Positions 58,667 to 63,361 of a stretch of DNA of 63,361 nucleotides are shown here, piece by piece (the first letter of the stretch is position 1; the number at the start of each line of letters is the position of its first letter). The notes under the pieces are model-generated. The model saw only the letters and a program-made list of their open reading frames with translations. It did no database searches and was not told the origin of the DNA. The position numbers were made by a program, and so were the translations under genes. Source of the stretch: Paenibacillus sp. JCM 18996 (GTDB lineage Bacteria > Bacillota > Bacilli > Paenibacillales > NBRC-103111); assembly GCA_001313085.1 (NCBI GenBank), contig BBFE01000017.1, forward strand, positions 1 through 63,361. Reading direction: 5' to 3'.

Positions 58667-59372
58667 ATGGTAGACCCGTTATATCCCGTCACAATCCGCT
58701 GCGTTATGTGCGAGGTTCCCTTTCAAACGATGAAAGTGCGCCCCAGCTTTAAAAAAGAGCGTGAAGACAGACACCGATTTTTTTGCGTACACTACAAGGA
58801 TTTTAATCCCGATTACTATGTGGTGAGGGTGTGTCCCGCCTGCGGTTATGCCTCCACGGAGCATTCCGGCACCGCTATCAATCCCCTTCAAAGGAGCTGT
58901 TTCGGGAAAAAAAATCGGCAATCGGTGGGCGATGAAGGATTACGGAGGGGAGCGGAGCTGGGAGGACGCCTTGGCGGTTTACAAGCTTGCACTCGTCTGT
59001 GCACAGCTGAATTCGGAGAAGGACCGCGTCGTAGCCGGGCTTCTTCACCATATCGCATGGCTCTACCGCTACCGGGAGGACAAAGAGCAGGAGGATCGTT
59101 TCCTACGCTACGCTTTGGAACGGTACATTGCCGTATTCGAGTACGAAGGGCTCGATGTCAACAACGCAAAGCTGATGTATTTGATCGGGGAGCTGAGCCG
59201 CAGAACCGGCGATTTCAAGGAAGCGGTCAGATGGTACGGACGTGTCATTAACGACAAGAGCATTATGGATGCCGCGATGATCAGAGCCTGCAAGGAGCAG
59301 TGGAGCGCCGCGAGGGAAGAGATGATCGAGAAGCGGATGGAATTGCCTGAAGAGATGAAGCTGCAGGGATGA
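58667..59372 (+). CDS. DUF2225 family protein
   Basis: A cytoplasmic protein of about 230 residues with N-terminal metal-binding cysteines (RCVMCEVPFQTMKVRPS and VRVCPACGYAS) followed by tetratricopeptide-like helices (AVYKLALVCAQLNSEKDRVV, AGLLHHIAWLYRYREDKEQE, MYLIGELSRRTGDFKEAVRW). This is the DUF2225 architecture. Function unknown. Breaks near 58870 and the A run at 58908. It follows the globin gene by 28 bases. Confidence 0.85.
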
Positions 59373-59385
59373 CGTCCGCGGGAAT

Positions 59386-59447
59386 AACAAAACGCCGAGT
59401 CCCGCTTTAACTGTAATTGCAGCTTCGGTGGGTTTCAGCGTTTGCGG
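59386..59447 (-). terminator. Probable terminator for the leftward zinc-ribbon gene
   Basis: AACGC-GA-CCC and GGG-TC-GCGTT pair over a long loop; leftward the stem is followed by TTTTGTTATT. The stem is imperfect. Confidence 0.45.
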
Positions 59448-59457
59448 TTCCGGATGG

Positions 59458-59694
59458 TTATTTCTTCCTGACCGGACGGTCAGCCAGCAAATAGTCGGAG
59501 TCATTGTCTACCAATGTGATCTTATTATGGCAGCAGGGAAAGACGAGCAGCTTCTTGCGGCCTTCGCGGATACTCTTTAATTCCTTGGGCCTCAAGGGAA
59601 GCAGCACGTTCGCCTTCCCGCAAAACGGGCATTCGTGTACATAGATGTCTCCCATAACCGTTTCGTAAGGCCACGCGTTTTCAAAAGGGATCAT
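59458..59694 (-). CDS. Conserved zinc-binding small protein
   Basis: An intact 78-residue protein: FENAWPYETVMGDIYVHECP then FCGKANVLLPL and LLVFPCCHNKITLVDNDSDY. CPFCG and CCH suggest one zinc site. It is preceded by AAAGGAAAC and lies 10 bases after yycC. No function known. Confidence 0.75.
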   Translation of the reverse strand: MIPFENAWPYETVMGDIYVHECPFCGKANVLLPLRPKELKSIREGRKKLLVFPCCHNKITLVDNDSDYLLADRPVRKK

Positions 59695-59704
59695 GCGGTT
59701 TCCT

Positions 59705-59871
59705 TTACTGATCCGTCCCGCCGTCTTGTCCTGCTTTGTCTTCTTTGGCTAGCTCGGCCAGTTTTTTTGCATTAGAATATGCTGCGGCATATGCATTAAA
59801 TGTTCCAAAGGCACATTCAGCTTATTGGCGAGCTTTTGCGCCGTTTCGGGTGAAATTTGCAGCGGCTTCAT
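59705..59871 (-). CDS. yycC: YycC-family small protein
   Basis: A 54-residue protein: MKPLQISPETAQKLANKLNV, PLEHLMHMPQHILMQKLAEL, then a short acidic tail. This closely fits YycC. A run of seven A (about 59761) is two too long and hides the gene. AAAGGATGAGG precedes the ATG. It forms an operon with the zinc-binding protein. Confidence 0.8.
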
Positions 59872-60009
59872 GGATCCTCATCCTTTCTTTACGGGATTGC
59901 TTTCCTGAATCTAACACAAAAGTGCACACGGAATCAAACCCTGTTTTCGGAATTCCAAATTTTGTCCGCGAAATTCAAAACGTCTGCATACGGAAAGGTG
60001 AGTCGTTTT

Positions 60010-61810
60010 ATGAAAAACCAATTGGATGCAAACTGGAACCTGGATACGATTTTTCCCGGAGGAAGCGATTCGGCACAATTCGAAACCTTTCTTGACTCGT
60101 TGGATCAGGAAATTGCCTCCTTCCGCGAGGCGTTAAACGGCACCAAGGCAGAGCAGCTGAAGTCGGTGCGGGAACTGGCCGCTTTGGCTCAAAATTTGCA
60201 AACCATACTCGTGAAACTGGAAGAAGCGGGATCCTTCTGCGCCTGCCTGGCCGCCCAGAACGACAAGGATAAGAAAGCGATCCTGCTCGGCGGCCGAGTC
60301 CAGAGCATGCGTGCCGAATACGCTTCTTCGCTGACTCGGATGGACCAGCTTCTGGACGCTGTGCCGGACGGACAATGGGCGGAATGGATGAACAGCAATG
60401 AGCTCAGTGCAATCCGGTTTGCGCTCAACGAAAGAAGAAAACTCGCCGCCGAAAAGCTGTCTCCGGAGATGGAATCGCTAATCAACGAGCTTTCCGTAGA
60501 CGGCTATCACGCGTGGAACAATGTGTATGATACAACTGTGGCGGGCATCAAAATCCCTTATGAAGAGGACGGAGAGACCAGACAGCTGTCGGCAGGACAG
60601 TTCTTCAACAAGCTGCTGCATCCCGAAGCGGCGGTCCGTCACGAGCTTTTCGAGCGTTGGGAGCGGGCTTGGGCGGAGCAGGCCGATTTTTTGCGCGGAA
60701 GCATTGAACCGGCTGGCCGGTTTCCGTTTGAAGGTGTACGACCGGAGAGGCTGGGACAGCGTGCATAAGGAGCCGCTCGCGCTCAACCGGATGTCCCGAC
60801 AAACGCTGCAGGTGATGTGGGATGTCATTAGCCGCAACAAGCCGGTGTTCGCAGACTATATGAACAAGAAAGCCAAGCTGCTCGGCAAAGAGAAGCTGGA
60901 CTGGAACGATGTCGAGGCTCCTGTGGGCGAATCCGGCGGCACAATCTCTTATGCCGAAGGGGCCCAGCTGATCTACGACCAGTTCAAGCGCTTCTCTCCG
61001 AAGATGGCCGATTTTGCGCAGCGCGCTTTCGAAGACCGCTGGATTGAGGCGGAAGACCGCCCCGGCAAACGACCCGGCGGGTTCTGCACCTCTTTTCCGG
61101 TGAAAGGGGAGACCCGAATCTTTATGACTTACTCCGGCACGGCCTCCAATGTGTCCACTTTGGCCCATGAGCTTGGGCATGGTTACCACCAGCATGTGAT
61201 GACGGACATGCCGGCGCTGGCCCAGCAGTATGCGATGAATGTCGCGGAGACGGCCTCAACTTTTGCCGAGATGATCGTTTCCGACGCAGTGGTAAAAGCG
61301 GCCGCCAATCCGATGCAGAAGCTGAACCTTCTGGATGACAAAATCAGCCGCTCGATCGTATTCTACATGAATATCCACGCGCGGTTTATTTTTTGAAACG
61401 AACTTCTATGAGGAGCGCCGCAAAGGCTTGTCAGCGTGGAAAAGCTGAACGGTCTGATGGTGGATGCCCAGAAGGAAGCTTTCCAGGATGCGCTGGGTCA
61501 ATATCACCCTCACTTTTGGGCGGCAAAGCTGCATTTTTTACAGCACAGACGTGCCTTTCTACAATTTCCCGTACACGTTCGGCTACTTGTTCAGTACAGG
61601 GATCTATGCGGCCGCGATCAAGCAAGGAGCAGGTTTTGAGCAAAAGTACGAGGCGCTGCTGCGCGACACGGCGAGTATGACGGTGGAAGAGCTGGCCTTG
61701 AAGCATTTGGGAGTGAACCTGACTCAGCCGGAATTTTGGCAGGATGCAGTCAATTTGACCATCGCGACGTGCACGAGTTCAACGCGGTTATCGAGGATTT
61801 GAAGGTTTAG
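60010..61810 (+). CDS. pepF: Oligoendopeptidase F (M3 family)
   Basis: A cytoplasmic zinc metallopeptidase of about 600 residues. N-terminal: QLDANWNLDTIFPGGSDSAQ, LQTILVKLEEAGSFCACLAA. Catalytic domain: MTYSGTASNVSTLAHELGHG (HExxH as HELGH) and, 27 residues on, NVAETASTFAEM (Glu ligand). C-terminal: VPFYNFPYTFGYLFSTGIYA, a family hallmark. Breaks in runs near 60690, 61387, 61420, 61536 and 61755; corrected end DVHEFNAVIEDLKV at 61810. ATG 60010 after GGAAAGGTG. Confidence 0.93.
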
Positions 61811-61900
61811 ACAGGACTCTGGCGCCAGGTGCTTTCTAAATAACAATACTTGGAGAGAAAGCGTCTTTTGCTCTCCACGCTACAAGTGAGGTTATGGATA

Positions 61901-62122
61901 ATGAATATTGAAAACTGCACAGTATGCGGAAAGATTTTTTGTCAAAGCCGCTAAAAGCTACTGTCCGGAGTGCTCGCAGGAGCAGGAAGCTCTGTACCAT
62001 GAGGTGAGGGATTATTTGAAAAAAAGCACCCCAAGAGCACGCTGCTTGATATCCATGCGGGCACTGGCATTGCCATTTCCAAGCTGATTGAACTGCAAAA
62101 GGAATATATTTCGCTCTCATGA
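61901..62122 (+). CDS. YvyF-like zinc-ribbon protein
   Basis: A 72-residue protein with NCTVCGKIFV and YCPECSQEQE (two CxxC), then YHEVRDYLKKHPKSTLLDIH and GIAISKLIELQKEYI, a helix-turn-helix-like part. It resembles the N-terminal half of the flagellar-operon protein YvyF/TIGR03826, which is normally near flgM; no flagellar genes are here. Runs at 61934 and 62019 are too long. It may be a shorter paralogue. Confidence 0.6.
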
Positions 62123-62157
62123 GATTTCATGCGCTTCCGCGCGGGGAGGTTGCCGTA

Positions 62158-62550
62158 ATGTTTCGAATAGAAGGGCTGCATCATGTTAGTCTTGATGTGC
62201 GTGATGTGGAGAAGTCCAAATCTTTTTTACAGGGACATTATCCGTCTGCAAGAGCTTGACAGGCCGGACTTCGATTTCGCAGGGGCCTGGTTTGCCGTGG
62301 GTGACACGGGTCAGCAGCTTCACTTGATCCGGCACGACGGCGAAACATTAAGGCAGGGACCGATAAACACGAGGGACGGCCACTTCGCTATCCGGGTGCG
62401 GAGCTACCGGGAGACGTTGGACTGGCTGCGGCAATGCGGACTGGAGCCTGATGCCAGGCCGCACGCAAGGCTGGATTCCCGCAGATTTACGTGCTGGACC
62501 CCGACAATAACATCATCGAATTTAACGCAGAGGTGCTGGACGAGAAGTAA
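62158..62550 (+). CDS. VOC-family dioxygenase/glyoxalase-like protein
   Basis: A 130-residue protein: IEGLHHVSLDVRDVEKSKSF, then DFAGAWFAVGDTGQQLHLIR, DGHFAIRVRSYRETLDWLRQ and IYVLDPDNNIIEFNAE. The first-strand His and last-strand Glu metal ligands are kept, so it is probably an active metalloenzyme, in contrast to the VOC protein at 35462. Breaks in a T run at 62224 and near 62480. Substrate unknown. Confidence 0.85.
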
Positions 62551-62904
62551 GGAAGTTCGACGCAGACATGCTGGATCCGGACAACCTTAATACGATTTAT
62601 TTCCCGATATTTTAGCGGATTTTTTTTCCTTTATCACCTTTAACCCGGCTTAAGCTGCTTATTACTGAACCAGGTCTTAAACTGACATGGCCAGCAAAGT
62701 GAATTTACACAAACTTATAAATAACGATAAAAAAATGGACATTTTTTTTCACAATAAAAGTCTTGTGGAAAATATTATTCCAACTTAACCTCACTTTTTT
62801 TGTGAAAATATGTTGAAATTGGGCCGAGTGACGCAGTATATTAGTACTACACCAGGTAGAATTTCACAGCATCGACAGCATTCCAAAAAAAATGGAGGGA
62901 TTTA
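62551..62904. other. AT-rich intergenic region
   Basis: No gene seen. It has several T and A runs and an AGCGGATTTT segment (about 62612) like ends of the dispersed repeat. GGAGGG at 62894 precedes the next gene. Confidence 0.35.
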
Positions 62905-63289
62905 ATGTTTGAGCAGTTGCCATTGGCTAGGCAGCTAGATGTCGTGTTTAGAGAGATTGGCGATGAATTGTCGGTTGTGGATTCCGGCACGGTTTTTTGT
63001 GCAAATCCGCAACAACATTATCGGAAAGTTTGGAGTCAGGCATTTTTTTTCGAGAGCACGGGCGGCGAGGTCAGAAAGACACAGAGCGGTTTGTCCGCTA
63101 TCCAACAGGTTTCCTTCCGGAAGATGGCGGTGGAGTCCCTGGTTTTTTAAGAGAAAGTGGACGCACGGTGAGATTTGTTTCGATTTTGCTGTAAGACAAG
63201 GCGCGTTGAATGCCAGTGTTCAGTTTGAATCGAATTACAATATGGCCGCTGTAGGCACCTCGGCTTTGAGTTCAAGAACAGAGAGATAA
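62905..63289 (+). CDS. Unidentified protein at the window end
   Basis: The start is MFEQLPLARQLDVVFREIGD, then SVVDSGTVFVQIRNNIIGKF after correcting T7 at 62993. T8 at 63043 and T6 at 63141 break it again; the last frame reads KRKWTHGEICFDFAVRQGAL and SVQFESNYNMAA before a TGA-like end near 63289. About 128 residues, no membrane helix. I do not recognise a family. ATG 62905 has GGAGGG upstream. Confidence 0.55.
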
Positions 63290-63361
63290 GTTTTAGCCAT
63301 TATTCTATCTTATTACATACGACGTTGAGCCTTCCTTTTCATCCTGTCGGGGTGATACGAT

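Overview
The window looks like a chromosomal segment from an endospore-forming member of the Paenibacillaceae (Paenibacillus, Cohnella or a close relative). The evidence is a moderate G+C content, strong AGGAGG-type ribosome binding sites, sigma-A promoters, and many spore genes (yheC/D-like, sspI, yunB, lytH, cotJA-cotJB-cotJC, ylbJ). Several local gene orders match Bacillus, for example sspI beside a SpoU methylase, lytH beside yunB, lipA followed by yutD, and csoR-copZ-copA. I see no phage, insertion sequence, rRNA, tRNA or CRISPR array.

One property governs how everything should be read. Almost every long gene is split by apparent frameshifts. Nearly all those I worked out sit in A or T runs that are one or two bases too long (5 to 6, 5 to 7, 6 to 7, 6 to 8, 7 to 8), plus a few one-base losses in short C, G or T runs. 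Conserved and essential genes (lipA, nadK, prfC) are hit as often as accessory ones, so this is most likely unpolished long-read or homopolymer error. I annotate each gene across its whole reconstructed span and do not call it a pseudogene unless other evidence points that way.

Layout. 0-9.6 kb: fragment of a Tat-exported phosphoesterase, prfC, an OPT peptide transporter with a PqqD-like partner, a possible small RNA, an iron alcohol dehydrogenase, a DUF975 membrane protein, a sodium-coupled NSS transporter and a YheC/D ATP-grasp spore-coat protein. 9.6-15.1 kb: a LacI-regulated sugar-derivative catabolism cluster (two Gfo/Idh/MocA dehydrogenases and a ThuA protein) followed by a DinB protein, flanked by two copies of a 350-bp dispersed repeat. 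15-22.4 kb: sspI, a SpoU rRNA methylase, a copper-homeostasis locus with two CsoR-type operators, and a Ser-rich secreted protein coupled to a DUF2653 gene. 22.6-25.5 kb: a GtrB/GtrA/WsfD-like lipid-linked glycosylation operon. 25.7-29.6 kb: acetyltransferase, TauE exporter, HPr-like protein without the phospho-histidine, KGG stress protein, MATE pump. 29.7-34.6 kb: a TetR-controlled type III polyketide synthase operon (epimerase, PKS, methyltransferase, FAD oxidoreductase). 34.7-37.3 kb: Nudix, VOC and bdbD-bdbC disulfide-bond genes.

37.4-40.7 kb: a biotin ECF transporter (bioY divergent from an ATPase and a possible ATPase-EcfT fusion) around a near-consensus BirA box. 40.8-45.3 kb: an orphan sugar-binding lipoprotein under a cre site, an aldo/keto reductase, yunB and lytH. 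45.4-50.8 kb: nickel-pincer cofactor genes in which LarC is split into two genes on opposite strands 3 kb apart, enclosing cotJABC, a third repeat copy and a phosphoesterase. 51-63.4 kb: lipA-yutD, nadK, glycogen phosphorylase with a Gly/Ser-rich insert, ylbJ, truncated haemoglobin, DUF2225, yycC, pepF, and short Zn-ribbon, VOC and unidentified proteins.

The parts most worth following up are the split LarC, the EcfA-EcfT fusion under BirA control, the TetR-bounded type III PKS operon, the terminator-linked dispersed repeat, and the candidate RNA between 4.8 and 5.1 kb.
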